DNA of 64,000 bases from Cordylochernes scorpioides (GCA_030710605.1 CP092877.1:71895085-71959084); one strand, 5' to 3'; positions 10,757-22,448 are shown, counted from the first letter of the stretch. Notes: generated from the letters alone by a model not told the origin. Program-made: numbers and translations.

Positions 10757-11800
10757 TATTAGTAATTTAAGGAGAATGAAAACACATGATAATTCTTCTT
10801 ATAAAGATTTTTCAGTGTGTGTGTATATAGATACTTAAACATTTGCTCATTGCACTAATGACTTAGAAATTTGAGGAGATATCAAAACCAAAAATGGTTT
10901 GAAAACTACACATTCTTAGAATGCAATAGCTTTTTACAAAGTTGCTCTCCTTTCCAGAGCACAGATACCTTATACACATGTGTGCAAATTATAAAACCAC
11001 ACCTAAAACCTACATTGTGATGAGCAACAACTACCTCCCTGAGTGGTAAAAAAAATTCAATTATAAAACCCAACTATTCCTGATATAAACCCAACCTCTC
11101 CAATGAGAGATTACCTTCAGAACCAAAGTCAACTGAAATTTATGATCTCTTGGATGTGTTGAATTAAAGAAGATTGTCTATGTTACAATTTGCCTAATCC
11201 TCATTTTTCTTTAATACAACGTTGTCTTAACTTTAAATAATTTTTCATTTTGATTTATAAATTATAATTTAAAAAATGTAAATACAATGAATACAAAGCT
11301 TGTCAATACAATTCTAAAGTAGATCATTAAAACACCAAAGTTGTATATATATTTTACATGTAGTCATAAGTCGGTGGGACGAGTGGGTAACCCCCTCAAT
11401 TCCCGACAGTCATGAACCGGGATTGAATCCCGCGTTAAAATTTTGTTTAATATGTGAATAACCTTCACATATATATATTATTCACTGTTTCAATTATCAT
11501 GAACTAAGTTGCTCTTGCTGAGCGGTACCTATTAATGTGAATTTGAACCAGAGAACATGTAGTCATCAAATTTATTAAATAGAAAGTTTGAGAGAAAATT
11601 ATCAGGGAGCTTTCTGCATATAAGCACAGAGCCACCAGTTAGTAGTCGGCAATCAAGACATGGCAGGAAGGGGGTTTACAAGCCTCACTTGATTCAAAAA
11701 TGTCTTTGGCCTTGATTAATTTGAAGATTATTTAAACTAGATATCACACACCTGCCTAGTTTTAACACAAACTATTTATATTGAGAATGTTACATAGAAA

Positions 11801-11969
11801 CAGTAAAACTCCGCTAAAAAAAAACCTGGCATATAGAGAACCTTCCCTTATAACAAACCTGAAATAATCCACATTTTATAATACAGTGAACTATGGCTAT
11901 AAAAAAAACCATGGCTATAGTGAACCACAGGCTCAGTCCCATTGGTGTTTGCTATAGGGGGTATTACTG
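11801..11969. mobile_element. Internally deleted Tigger-type element
   Basis: Ends are CAGTAAAACTCCGCT and ATAGGGGGTATTACTG. Subterminal blocks (CCTTCCCTTATAACAAAC, GGCTATAGTGAACCACAGGC) match the termini of the 1.3-1.5 kb elements at 38305-39763 and 46296-47576, so this is a short deletion derivative. Partner in the right arm at about 56590-56761. Confidence 0.72.
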
Positions 11970-12210
11970 TATATTGTCAAACTCCGCTACACCACCACCA
12001 CTGTCACAAGAGGGAGATATTTTGTGTTGCTATAACCACAGTTAAAACAATAAAATGGGGACCTTAGAATTGTGATAACCCTGTGGCTAACGAGGTTCCA
12101 CTGAAGTATATAGAGCTTCTATCTGGCACACATACAGTCAACTCCCAATCTACCAGGGTGTGTCATAATCCTTTTAAGCTGCTCCTCTAACACATCTCTT
12201 TGATCTTTGA

Positions 12211-12390
12211 TAAAGCACAATTTGGATTATAGATACAAGAAAATAAGACCTAATCCAAATAATTTAATAATGTGTGACATTTCGGCAACAGCATTGTTCC
12301 CATCATCAGACAAAGGTAACAATGCTGTTGCCGAAATGTCACACACTATTAAATTATTTGGATTAGATTTTATTTTCTTGTACCTACATC
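12211..12390. mobile_element. Hammerhead-like fold-back element, GATAAAGCAC subfamily
   Basis: Starts GATAAAGCACAATTTGG, has inverted TTTCGGCAACAGC and GCTGTTGCCGAAATGTCAC blocks, and ends GATTTTATTTTCTTG. Open frames on both strands are symmetry artefacts. Right-arm partner at 56170-56356. Confidence 0.65.
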
Positions 12391-12884
12391 TCTTCTTTCT
12401 TATCTCCACTCAATCATATTAGGGTATCAATGTTGTGGACCTCAACACATAATACTGTTAAATCACCAAATTGAAGAAAAGTTGACTGACTATAATAATT
12501 TGGGGGGTTTGAACATTTCATAGTAGAATATAAAATGCAGAATGATTACAGCCTCTTATATAAAACAGCAGCAACAGCAAAAAGCAATTATTAAGAACAC
12601 TTGTTCCATACAGGATTCTCCCAGATGGGTAAACATTATGGAGTCTCACAGCCTCCTTTATAACATGGTTAAAACATCACATAATTCTATGTCCCAATTG
12701 TGTTAAGTCTCATTTTAACCGTGGTGTTATAACAACAACATAGTGTGTTATAACAATCTCAAATCTTGGTCCTAAGTGATATTGTTATATATTGCTGTGT
12801 GGTCAGAAATAAATCAGATAATAACAGATAACTTCAGCTATTTTCATCAATGAATATAACAACTGGAGGTCTCAGTTCCATTTT

Positions 12885-13042
12885 GACAAGACACAATTTG
12901 GAATATAGATTATAAACACAAGGTAATAAGACCAAATCCAAATAAATAAATAGTGTATGATGTTTTGGTAACAGCATTGTTACCATCTTCAGACAAAAGT
13001 ACTGAATGATTGCTGAAGGATTGGTCTTATTACCTTGTAGCT
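12885..13042. mobile_element. Hammerhead-like fold-back element, old copy
   Basis: Bounded by a decayed duplication (TTCCATTTTG on the left, CTCCATTTTG on the right). Contains TGTTTTGGTAACAGC, the ATCTTCAGACAAAAG core complement, and a shortened second half. The right-arm partner (55515-55675) keeps the longer second arm, so the left copy has lost part of it. Confidence 0.58.
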
Positions 13043-13305
13043 CCATTTTGTTCACCAACCCTAATCTAGGGTAGAGCATTTACATGATGGGGTTAATTTC
13101 AAGTTTTATGATGAGTTTAGATGGAAATTATAGTAAAATTGGGAGCAACTAGCTCCTTAAAAATTCAAACCATTGACCGAAACCTATTCCTGAAAAATAG
13201 AGGGGGGGGAAAAAGGACAACCAACACATGCTATTGGCATGAGGCAAGCTGTACCTCAAGGATTAAAAAGTTTATCATCGAGAAAGATTTCTTGATGAAA
13301 ATTAT

Positions 13306-14215
13306 ACAGTATACCCTCATTAATTCAACACACAATAATCCAACACTTGCGATAATTCAACCATGCTTTCATGTCCCAACCTATCAAATAACAAATGTTA
13401 ATTCGACCACACAATAATTTAACAGCATCAATAATTCAACCAACTTTTATAAAATAAATTTTCGATAACATTAAATAACTCTTGTTTAAATACAAATTTA
13501 TTGCAAAAAAAATGCAATACGTAGGGCACAGCGACAGAAGTTAGCGTATGTGCACCATGCTTAAAGTGTTTCAGCACATCACATATATCGGCGATGACAT
13601 CGGACGTGATTTTGGTTTATTCCTGTACAATTTAGGCATAACTCAAGTGGTCACTGACATAAACAATGAGGTGTCTTAGAGAGTAACATTCTGCTATTAG
13701 AAATAACATACAGAAAGTGAAAGACATACATGCTTTTTAATGATTGAACTGCTAGAATGTACTCGGGTTCTATCCTAAAAGGCAAGCAGCCATAAAAAGA
13801 TTTCTTTAAAATAAAATGTTTAGCCTTTTCCCTTTTTTTTAAATTTTATTCGCTTTCTCTTGTATTTATTTACTTTAAATAAAATCAAATCTGAAATTTC
13901 TCCCTTGTTTAAATGTATTAATGCTATTTTATCCATCACTAAAAGTTAATCATGAAACACTCGGAAAAAAAAATTGGATAAAAAAAAAGTCCCAATGGTA
14001 TATATCAATTAAAATTATTAATTAAAATATATTACAACAGTATTTCCCAAAAATATTATTTTAATCATATATGTGTTTATATCTCCTATAAAAATGTCCA
14101 TTAGCAGTGAATGTTGTGATAAAATAATCTAACCGACTTTAATTCAACACTTACTTCAATTCAAGCGAAAGTTATGATCCTTTGGGGTGTCGAATTAAAA
14201 AGAGGTGTTAGATCG
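13306..14215. mobile_element. Probable Tigger-type element remnant with transposase scrap
   Basis: Left end ACAGTATACCCTCATTAATT and right end GGTGTCGAATTAAAA...GTGTT are roughly inverted AATTCAACAC-rich termini. The minus strand at 13525-13620 reads KITSDVIADICDVLKHFKHG and onward, looking like coding debris of an unidentified protein. Part of it (13600-13800) recurs at 31120-31310. Right-arm partner at about 54350-55262. Class is tentative. Confidence 0.4.
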
Positions 14216-14224
14216 TAATATTAT

Positions 14225-14465
14225 TTAAATTAGAAAAAGGCAGCTCTCTCCTTATCGTGCAACTTAAAGTTTCTGATGGCGTGCGCCATCTATTGGAATA
14301 AATATAAACTATTCATTGATTTTCAATCATTGATATAATATTTACCTATTAATAGTTAATATTTATTCAAATAGACTTTCAGTTGCACGATAAGGAGATG
14401 ACTTTTTCTTAATTTATGAACCTTATCCCAGTACAATGTCACATTTGTACTTTTTTTTTTCAAGT
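14225..14465. repeat. Fold-back repeat B
   Basis: Inverted CTCCTTATCGTGCAACT and AGTTGCACGATAAGGAG blocks, with GCGCCATCTATTGGAATAAA inside. The CCAGTACAATGTCACATTTG stretch follows on one side. The same copy is at 54090-54330. Confidence 0.6.
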
Positions 14466-14469
14466 AATA

Positions 14470-15860
14470 TTATTTTGTTGTGTGTGTTGTAAGCAACTAT
14501 AAATTGAAATTCAATATGGAGAGGTTAAATGAAGCTTGATGTTATCAAAACTTTAAAGTGGAATTATAAAAGAAAAATGTAAAAAACTTCAACAACCAAA
14601 CTGAAACTAATCCTAAATACTGGAAGAGACAAAATATGGTCCTATATGTAAAATTGATTCAACCCTTATTTTGTTTTTTGAGATTTCATAGAGAATTTCA
14701 GTAATTGATTTATTTGTTATTTTTTTAACACAAAATTTAATAAGTTTAAAGCATTATTTAGAGTTAAAATTTTCAAGGTTTTTTTTTTTTTTAATTGAAA
14801 AATATATTAAAATAACATTAACACAATATTAAAATATTTTAAAAAATAAAACTTGAAATATAGAAAAAATGTATCAATAATAATCCAAGAGAAAATTTGA
14901 AAACCTAAATATCCCTAATATACTAAAATATCTTTTGATAACTTTAAAAAGGCATTTACATGAATATTTGTAAGTAATTAAGTATATATTTTGTTTCAAA
15001 TGATATGACATTAAACTATTTGTATCTAATAAAGGTTTTAAAATATAAACCATTTTGAAACCAAAAGATAAAAAGTATGTGTATTGTCAACACTTTTAAA
15101 AAATACTGTTAAGAGGCGCAAGATGTAAAAATAATAAATAATCAGTATATTAGCATGTCAAATATATAAAACAGTATATATTCAAAGTGTAAGCATAAGA
15201 TGATAATTTTTGAAGAAATATATCTTTTATAGAGTAAATTTTACATGAAATTGTATTTATTTCTTTTAAAAATTAAATATTTTACCATTTAATTGCATCA
15301 AAAATGTTGATATACATTAGGTTTTACTTAGCATAAATAAGCAGATGCAAAATATAAGCTTTGCTGTGTGTGGCAACCAAGTTCTGGTTATATAAATATT
15401 AAAAATTGTAAAATTATTTAAAGTTATAAATAATTTACTGATTTAAAATGCGTATATAATAAATTTTAAAATTTGGCTAAATTTAAGTATTTTCGTTAAT
15501 TTAATATTTTCCCTCAGAATAGGCCCAAGCAAAATAAACAAATGTTTATTTACGATGTCACGACAAAATAAATTTAAAATTCCAGTTAAAATGATTTAAA
15601 GCAACTTTATTTGGCAAAATTTATCTCATTTTAAATTTATTTTAAACTAATTTGTAAATAATTTGACGAATAGGGGGAGTGTATACAAGATATTTAAAAA
15701 GCGCCCCCAATGTTGTTGATCATTAATTAACCGCTTCTGATTCAACTCGAGAAACGTTCGTAAACATTGCCAAACTTGTTTCAGAAGCCTATATTTTACT
15801 CATCGAGTTACTTTTGTAATAAAATTTTAAAAATTGTGAGCGATTTTCGTTAGCGTTAAA
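14470..15860. other. AT-rich single-copy DNA, no gene
   Basis: Very AT-rich with no open frame of note and no repeat I recognise. It is conserved in the other arm (52690-54060), including a short GTGTGTGGCAACCAAG motif. No exon is supported. Confidence 0.5.
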
Positions 15861-15994
15861 CTAAAAAGTCCTCGCTGTGTTAAACGATGATGATGCTTCG
15901 GGTTCTAGATATGATAATGTAGCTTGTGCCATTTTCCTTCGAGTTTAATAGCGCTTTATTGTTAAATCGAATTGTTTCGTTGAAATCATTAACT

Positions 15995-16110
15995 GATATA
16001 GTGTATATTCTTACCTTTACAAAAAGAATTTTCGAGCATAATTTTATTCCCTTGACGTGCGCCATGGAACAATAACAGAATCCGCCATTTGCAATAAGTT
16101 TACTGCGCAT
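15995..16110 (-). promoter_or_regulatory. Candidate 5' exon or promoter with ATGGCGGA motif
   Basis: On the minus strand a CAAATGGCGGATTC motif at 16076-16094 (YY1-like, often near animal start sites) sits in a locally less AT-rich patch. It is followed 65 bases on by a consensus splice donor AAAG|GTAAGA (complement of 16009-16018). The first ATG gives only a 14-codon frame. Both arms keep these features (right arm 52430-52532, plus strand). No downstream exon is found, so this is a weak promoter call. Confidence 0.3.
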
Positions 16111-16728
16111 GTGCATAATAATCAAGTTGAATGACGGGAATTTTATCAAAAGAAAATACGTATTTTGCTCGATAGATGGCAGTAAAAGAGAAACTTTTCA
16201 TAAACATTGGTCGTATTCGAATCATTTATTCAAAGATCAATTAATTATTTCTGTTGAAAAATATCTACCTTAATTTTTTAATTTGATTTTCTATTTCTAC
16301 CTATATTAATATCTCTTTTTATATATTTTTTTAACTGTATTTAAATTTACCAAAATGAAACTCACATGGAAATATTTACATGTAAATTATGAGGTAGATA
16401 AATACAATAAGTTATTTTCATTCTGCACGCATAAAATATTGGCTCCATTTGCACAGCCACCTATTTATGAAACGCTTTAAAAGATTAAAAATATGAAAAA
16501 AATCAGAATAAAAATATAATGAAAGAGTTCTCCAGATGTGCAACTGAAAATTACTAATTACAAAACGTCATCTATCAAAAATTATATCTATTAAGAATGT
16601 TTTTTTTTTTTCTCTAGATATGGTCGTTATAGCCTTTCTCTAATTACCAAGAAAGCCAATCGTGTAGCGTTTTGGGTTGTTAGCCCTCTTAGTTGAAACA
16701 TCGGGAGATATTTTTTTTATTTCACAAC

Positions 16729-17131
16729 CCAGATCTTCTTTTTTACTTTATAACCCTTTTGTAGCTTATTAAGTGTTAAAATCATGATATTTTATATGTT
16801 TTTTAATATAATAGAAGAATAAATTATAAACATAATAGCCCCGCTTAGGGCGTCATTGTTAAAATCGGGATGATTTTATACTTTTACTAACTTTTTCCAG
16901 ATCTCTACATGTCCAAATATTAGGGCGCCAGTGGCTGCAGAAAAGCAGACCAGAAATTTATTCATCTATGGCACATGTAGAGATCTGGAAATAGTTAGTA
17001 AAAGTATAAAATCATCCCGATTTTAACAATGGTGCCCTAAGCGGGGCTATTATGTTTATAATTTCTTCTTCTATTATATTAAAAAATATATAAAATATCA
17101 TGATTTTAACAATGACGCCCAAAGCAGGGCC
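16729..17131. mobile_element. Fold-back insertion with about 130-bp arms, left arm only
   Basis: AATCATGATATTTTATATG and the following CATAATAGCCCCGCTTAGGG block recur inverted at 16975-17110 after a 60-base loop holding AGGGCGCCAGTGGCTGCAG. The other arm goes straight from TTTATTTCACCACCACCCT to CAAAATTTCC (51785-51825, reversed) with only a few different bases at the junction. The target duplication is not resolved. Confidence 0.6.
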
Positions 17132-17572
17132 AAAATTTCCTACACAAAAAATAAGTATTATATAGGACTCCTTGGTTTATCATTAACTTATAACCTGTAC
17201 CAAGACCATTAGTATGAAAACGAGTTTGTGGTTGACACTTATTGTTAATTATAAAGCTTTCTTTACGAAATTCTATTAAAATGATCAAATTTCTTATTTT
17301 ATAATCAAAAGATATTAAAACCATAAAATTACTTGAAAACTTTCTCCATAGATTGTATAAACGATAAGGAAGAGTAAGGAGAAAATATTTTTATTCAATT
17401 AAACTTGTGACAAGCTTTCGGGCAGTCACGCCCTTCAACAGGTAATAAAAAGAACAATTGACTATTAAAATAGGAAACAAACTGAGCTTTAAACAAAAAT
17501 GATACAACTGCAGCCTGGCCGCGAGAAAACGTGAATTCAGGAAAGTAATGTGAGGTGGGGGGAGAGGGGGGT

Positions 17573-17873
17573 CTATCCGGTTTTTAAGTTAATACATATA
17601 TCATGATATTGTTTAGGTAAATCTATATGTCGATTAATACTGTCATTAGAAATGGATAAAATGGCCTCTATGATTAATCTCTGGTGTTTACTGGGAATGT
17701 TATTGTACAAGGTGGTGGGAGAATCTAAATTGAAAGAATGGCCAGTATTATGGGTGTGGTTGTATATGAAGGATCTGCCGTCTTTATTATTGATGCATCT
17801 ACCATGTTCGATCATCCTGATGGCCACGGACCTACCTGTCTCACCTATGTAGGTTGCACTACAATCGTTACAT
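17573..17873 (-). pseudogene. GIY-YIG endonuclease domain of the Penelope-like element, copy 1
   Basis: The reading frame starts upstream of the listed methionine. It includes SVYSVSCNDCSATYIGETG, which holds the GIY-like V-Y-S and Y-I-G motifs with a C-X2-C pair between them, as in the Penelope clade. The R-X3-R...EHGR helix and an H-X3-H region follow. In working elements this nuclease nicks target DNA for priming. It ends at KTG and TAA. It is separated from the reverse-transcriptase frame by a shift near 17970, so the fused protein is not made. Confidence 0.78.
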
Positions 17874-18558
17874 GAGACTGAATAGACCGAGCCACCAGAA
17901 GATCGAACAGTGGTAGGTCTCTGTATGCGGGTAATGGGATGTCTAAGAATGGTGGCCAGACTTCTATTATTTTTAAAATAAGTATTGATACCGTGGGATT
18001 TAAAAGCATGCGGGATATGGTAGCGGATTGTGATGAAAAAGGCAAAATACAGGTATTTCTATGGGCTGTAAGGGGTTTCAACTTAGCAGAGTTGTATTGG
18101 TATTTGTGTATGAAATGGAGAGGGTATTGTGAGAGGGCAAGCTGTTTTTTGATGTTGGAGAATTCTATTGACCTAAATATGGGCAGGGAGCAATGTGTGA
18201 CCAATCTTTTGGTAAGTGTTCTGACTGTATTAATTTTATGGGATAAGGGACAGGAAGAATTGAAATTGGTATAGAAAGTTGGGTTATTTATTTTATGATA
18301 TACTGTTGTGTGGTAGTGTGATGGGGTACAAATAATGAGTATGTCGAGAAAAGGTATAACACCATTAACTTCTGATTCATAACTGAAAGAAATGTCAGGG
18401 TGAAAGGAGTTAAGAACAGATAAAATGCCAACCTCACTATCAGAATCACATATACAAAGGATATCATCAATATACCTCCTCCACATGTGAATGCCCAGTG
18501 TGTATTGGCGTTGGATTCAGTCGTCAAGGGTAGACATAACTATTTCAGCTAAGGGTGA
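17874..18558 (-). pseudogene. Penelope-like reverse transcriptase, C-terminal part, broken
   Basis: Reading on the minus strand from 18558, the frame gives SPLAEIVMSTLDD, an in-frame TGA, then GIHMWRRYIDDILCI with the catalytic Y-I-D-D motif. After it come VIPFLDI and a thumb-like region. Near 17972 the frame shifts by one; the new frame continues NNRSLATILRHPITRIQRP into the GIY-YIG domain. The fingers and first palm motifs are missing because the copy ends at the inverted junction. Family assignment is firm (RT plus GIY-YIG), activity is lost. Confidence 0.75.
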
Positions 18559-18905
18559 TGATAACCACTGTTCGTTCTTCTGGTGGCTCGGTCTATTCAG
18601 TCTCATGTAACGATTGTAGTGCAACCTACATAGGTGAGACAGGTAGGTCCGTGGCCATCAGGATGATCGAACATGGTAGATGCATCAATAATAAAGACGG
18701 CAGATCCTTCATATACAACCACACCCATAATACTGGCCATTCTTTCAATTTAGATTCTCCCACCACCTTGTACAATAACATTCCCAGTAAACACCAGAGA
18801 TTAATCATAAAGGCCATTTTATCCATTTCTAATGACAGTATTAATCGACATATAGATTTACCTAAACAATATCATGATATATGTATTAACTTAAAAACCG
18901 GATAA
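18555..18905 (+). pseudogene. GIY-YIG endonuclease domain, copy 2 (inverted partner)
   Basis: This 116-codon open frame starts MITTVRSSGGSVYSVSC and runs to the same KTG end as copy 1, with one or two substitutions (K for E in the LIIKAIL region). It lacks the reverse transcriptase and starts at the head-to-head junction at about 18535-18570, so the leading ATG is fortuitous. It carries the same YIGETG and HNTGH signatures as copy 1 on the opposite strand. Confidence 0.75.
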
Positions 18906-19139
18906 ACCCCCTCCCCCCCCCCCACCTCACATTACTTTCCTGAATTCACGTTTTCTCGCGGCCAGGCTGCAGTTGTATCATTTTTGTTTGAAGCTCAGTT
19001 TGTTTCCTATTTTAATAGTCAATTGTTCTTTTTATTACCTGTTGAAGGGCGTGACTGCCCGAAAGCTTGTCACAAGTTTAATTGAATAAAAATCTTTTCT
19101 CCTTACTCTTCCTTATCGTTTATATTAAAACCATCTAAA

Positions 19140-19590
19140 TAACTATGCATCAACCTGTAATTACTTTATTATGTGAATATATAAGGGAAAACTTTATTAC
19201 AATTGCGCGCATGTGTTTATTATATTCAATTTCTAATATATTTAGTTTAGAAAGTTCTAAAAGTAAATTTACTTACAATATATAGGTTTTTGAGAGTTCA
19301 GCTTATGTGTGTGTGATAATCATAGTGGGCTTAAGATAATAAAATATAAATGACTATTGACTGTAAATTTTCAACAATTTTTTTTGAATGTTTAAGAATT
19401 TTCAATCAACAAAGTAAATTTATAACTTTTACATTTATTATGTATGTTTTATATATATATAAGAATGTGTAAAATCGTTATTAATTTATATAAAAAATTA
19501 CGAGGGTTGATTACCAACTTAAATCATTATAAAGCAGGCATATAACCAAATGTTAATAAAACACGCATATAACCAAATGTTAATAAAACA
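19140..19590. other. AT-rich DNA, no gene
   Basis: Shared with the right arm at 50700-51066. At 19535-19585 a 28-base segment (CATATAACCAAATGTTAATA and on) is tandemly doubled in this arm but single in the other. Confidence 0.45.
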
Positions 19591-20060
19591 CATACACAAA
19601 GCCTTTATTGAGACACCAGTCTTATACATATTCTCCTCTCTTGTTGATGGCTTGCAATGATATCCCCATGATGATCAATCACCATCTTGTAGTGGAGTAG
19701 AAAACGATTACTCTAAGTTCTTTTTCCTGCTTACTGCTTTGTAAAAGTTCAGAGAGCTCACCCACATTTGCAATAAAGAGTCTGTCATATAGCTATAGAC
19801 TAACCTATATACAACAGATGTCAAGATTATTCAAAAGACTCGCAGCATTTCCCAGATTTCTAATTTCTTTGCTCTACCCTAAACCTCATACTTTGCAACA
19901 TCACATCCACAATATTGACAGGACATGGGTTTGTACAAAAGGATGTTCCAGACATTTAAAAAAGCGACTTCACCTGGTTACACTGAAAAGTAAAAAAAAA
20001 AAGAAAGAAGGTGAGATTTTAGTGGAGACGCTGGGTAGATTAGAGACAACAAACTGAAAA
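19590..20060 (-). mobile_element. Probable LINE 3' end, minus strand
   Basis: Reversed, the end reads GTGTCTCAATAAAGGCTTTG then TGTATGTG, like the AATAAAGG + (TG)n endings of the LINE at 9370-9790. Plus-strand frame 19818-20057 (and its counterpart 50255-50464) has a run of lysines from an A-tract and no domain. I found no clear reverse-transcriptase residues, so the assignment rests on the tail. Confidence 0.4.
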
Positions 20061-21500
20061 TTTCGAGCAGATTTTGAGGCCATGGGTGCTGTCAATTAAA
20101 TTTTCCGCGACTAACTCCAGGATTCAGCCGCCATGTCAAAGTCAATTTTTTTTACATCTGAGGAGAAGAAGTGACAATAGACCTTATATGATAAAAGAAA
20201 AAGGAAAAAGATAATAGAGCAAACTTCCAAGACTCAGAGGAAATCCTTAAAATAATCATATATAAGATCTATATTATTTGCAACAAGATTTGCAAGCTGT
20301 GAGTCACAGCTTCCATAGGAAAAGACCTATGTAGCAATTTTTTTTTTTAATTTTATGTACAGATTAACAATTTTGATCACTATATTTTCTACTTTGTGAA
20401 CTTGCCTCATTGCCTCTTTGGTATTTTATAATCTTGAATTTATTTTGAATCGAATACATTTCCGTGTCATTCTGTTTGTATTTCCTAATTTTCTATCTGA
20501 AAACACATTTTACAAATATTAAAAAAATCATATTTTATACACACATAATTAATATAAATTTATAGTTCATTTTTCAACCTTTTATCATCTTATATGAATG
20601 TTTAAACCTGGGTACCTGGAGTTCAGAAACCTGGGTTATTTAAATAATTGTAAATATATTTTTAAAAGTTCCACTTTTCTCCAAATCTCAAATATAAAAG
20701 GTGAACAATTTTTAAATAAGTTATAAATTGATTAGTAAATTATGAAAAAAAAAAATCTGAAAAACTATATAATTATCTATTATTAAAATTTCATTTTAAA
20801 ACACTGGATGCTTAATTTTTTAAAAGATCTTTTGTGTGTGTGGTGTGTGCTGGAAATATTTTAAAAACCAAATTATTATTCATAGGGGGCGCTAAGGGTA
20901 AAGCTTGTTCATTATCTTGAACCTGAAGTTGCTTTCGATAATTGTTGTCCGTCGTGTATATATTCATAAAATTCATATATATTTATCACAATTCTCATTT
21001 ATAAATGCCTACCATATAACCCAAAAATAACATATGTTGATATAGCAGGTCTAACGATTAAATTGTCGAAACTAATGGGAAGTTTCATCATTTATAAGCC
21101 TATTTATATTTCTTCTACAGTGACAAATATTTCTAACAAAAATCAAAAGACATACTGGAACGTGAATTTTAAATACTTTATGATTTTTCTCTATAATCTT
21201 AAAAGTTTAGAAAATACAGGATAGCTCAAAACTCTTGACTTGATATCATTAAAATATAAGATTGGATTATAACTATGGTTTATATAAATCCTACGCCCAT
21301 TCCGTTCACAGTTCGCCTCGACCACTATAAAATTAAAAATCTTAATTTACTTTTTCAGAAATTCAATTTTAAATTTGTATCTTGAGTCTCTCTTGAGTCT
21401 TTTGATTGAATTATATACAAAAATATATTATTTTGTGTCTGTCCTGCAGAAAAATGAGGGAAGTAACAGGAATATAATTTATTTTAATCAAAACAAAAGT
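20060..21500. other. AT-rich single-copy DNA, no gene
   Basis: No domain-bearing frame. A frame of about 104 codons on the right arm (49047-49361) is broken in this arm by substitutions and indels, so coding is unlikely. A short AGGGGGCGCTAAGGGTAAAG motif at 20883-20902 is kept in both arms. Confidence 0.45.
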
Positions 21501-21504
21501 TTTG

Positions 21505-21665
21505 TGCAAATGATCATTCAACTTAAAGTTGCTGATGACTTATATCATCTGTTAGAATAATTATGACTTAATTGATTTTTAATTATTCCAGAAGAGGCAT
21601 TTTTCTTGATTTATAAATCTGATTCCAGTGTAATTCCATTTTATTTTCAATTAAAAATCGAAATA
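21505..21665. repeat. Fold-back repeat B, degraded
   Basis: CAACTTAAAGTTGCTGATGA and an inverted remnant with ATTATTCCAGAAGAGGCA. The right-arm copy (48620-48790) has the same decay. Confidence 0.45.
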
Positions 21666-21984
21666 TTCTTAGTATTAAATTTACTAAATGATATTTTGTG
21701 GATAAGATAATAATAAATATTCTCTGTTATAAATACATATTTACTTCCCTTTGCGAGCTGTGATCCACAGCTTACAAATTTTGTTGCTACAAACATTGGG
21801 GTTTGAGTATTTCAATCAGGTTTCCCTCAGCATTTTGAAAATGGTCCTTAGTTGTTTTACACCCTTTTTCTTATCAGGCTTTATTGTCATAATATCTATA
21901 GGGACATTGTCTTTTTAAGTGTAAAATCTTTGCTATAATACTGCGGTGGATTCCTAGAATCAGTGATCTTCTTTCTTATCTCCA

Positions 21985-22143
21985 CAAGGTAATGAGACCA
22001 AATCCAAATAAATAAATTCATTTAGTACTTTTGTCTGAAGATGTTAACAATGCTGTTACCGAAACGTCATACACAATTTATTTATTTGGATTTGTTCTTG
22101 TTACCTTGTGTTTATAATCTATAATCCAAATTGTGCCTTATCT
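21985..22143 (+). mobile_element. Hammerhead-like fold-back element
   Basis: Short arm AGGTAATGAGACC, core CTGAAGA with a TTAACAATGCTGTTA hairpin then CCGAAACGTC, and extended arm ending AATTGTGCCTTATC. Direct CTTTCTTATCTCC strings flank it on both sides (21971-21983 and 22142-22154), a 13-base duplication. Right-arm copy at about 48133-48293. Confidence 0.68.
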
Positions 22144-22448
22144 TTCTTATCTCCCCTCAATCATTTACGGTATCAAGTCTGTAGAGCTTGAGATGAGGCA
22201 TTCATAGAAAATTAAGCCACACCACCAATAGCCTCAAGGTCAGCTTTGCAATCTTCAATTTTTCTTTTCAAATCTTCCCAGCATTTCCGCCAAAAGGTCC
22301 CATAAATGAAGGAAAAAACATGTGAGGATGACAGAAACAAAAGGTAACAAGATTAAATCCAAAATTTCATAAGAACAATGTTACTAAAATGTCACAAACA
22401 TTTCAATAATTTGGATTTGTCTTGTTACCTTTTTGTTTCCAATATCTA

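Larger units (their letters stand above)
17325..19121 (-). mobile_element. Penelope-like retroelement, inverted partial dimer, left arm only
   Basis: A minus-strand partial element (reverse transcriptase C-half then GIY-YIG) faces a plus-strand, more truncated copy containing only the GIY-YIG part. The two share inverted ends (17357-17580 with 18900-19121), containing the TGCCCGAAAGCTTG hairpin. The 13-base duplication ATATTAAAACCAT lies at 17312-17324 and 19122-19134. The other arm carries one uninterrupted ATATTAAAACCAT (reversed, about 51620). Head-to-head partial copies and such duplications are typical of Penelope-like elements. Confidence 0.85.

Noticed and set aside
12207-12422. Frames on both strands of about the same length with the same residues
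   Set aside because: They are caused by the inverted symmetry of a fold-back element.
15880-16149. 89-93-codon frame open in both arms
   Set aside because: It is conserved only because the alleles differ by few bases here. It has no domain, and the YY1-like motif and splice donor inside it argue for a non-coding 5' exon rather than this frame.
17652-18274. Plus-strand frames of 66 and 111 codons across the Penelope-like element
   Set aside because: They are antisense shadows of the GIY-YIG and reverse-transcriptase frames.
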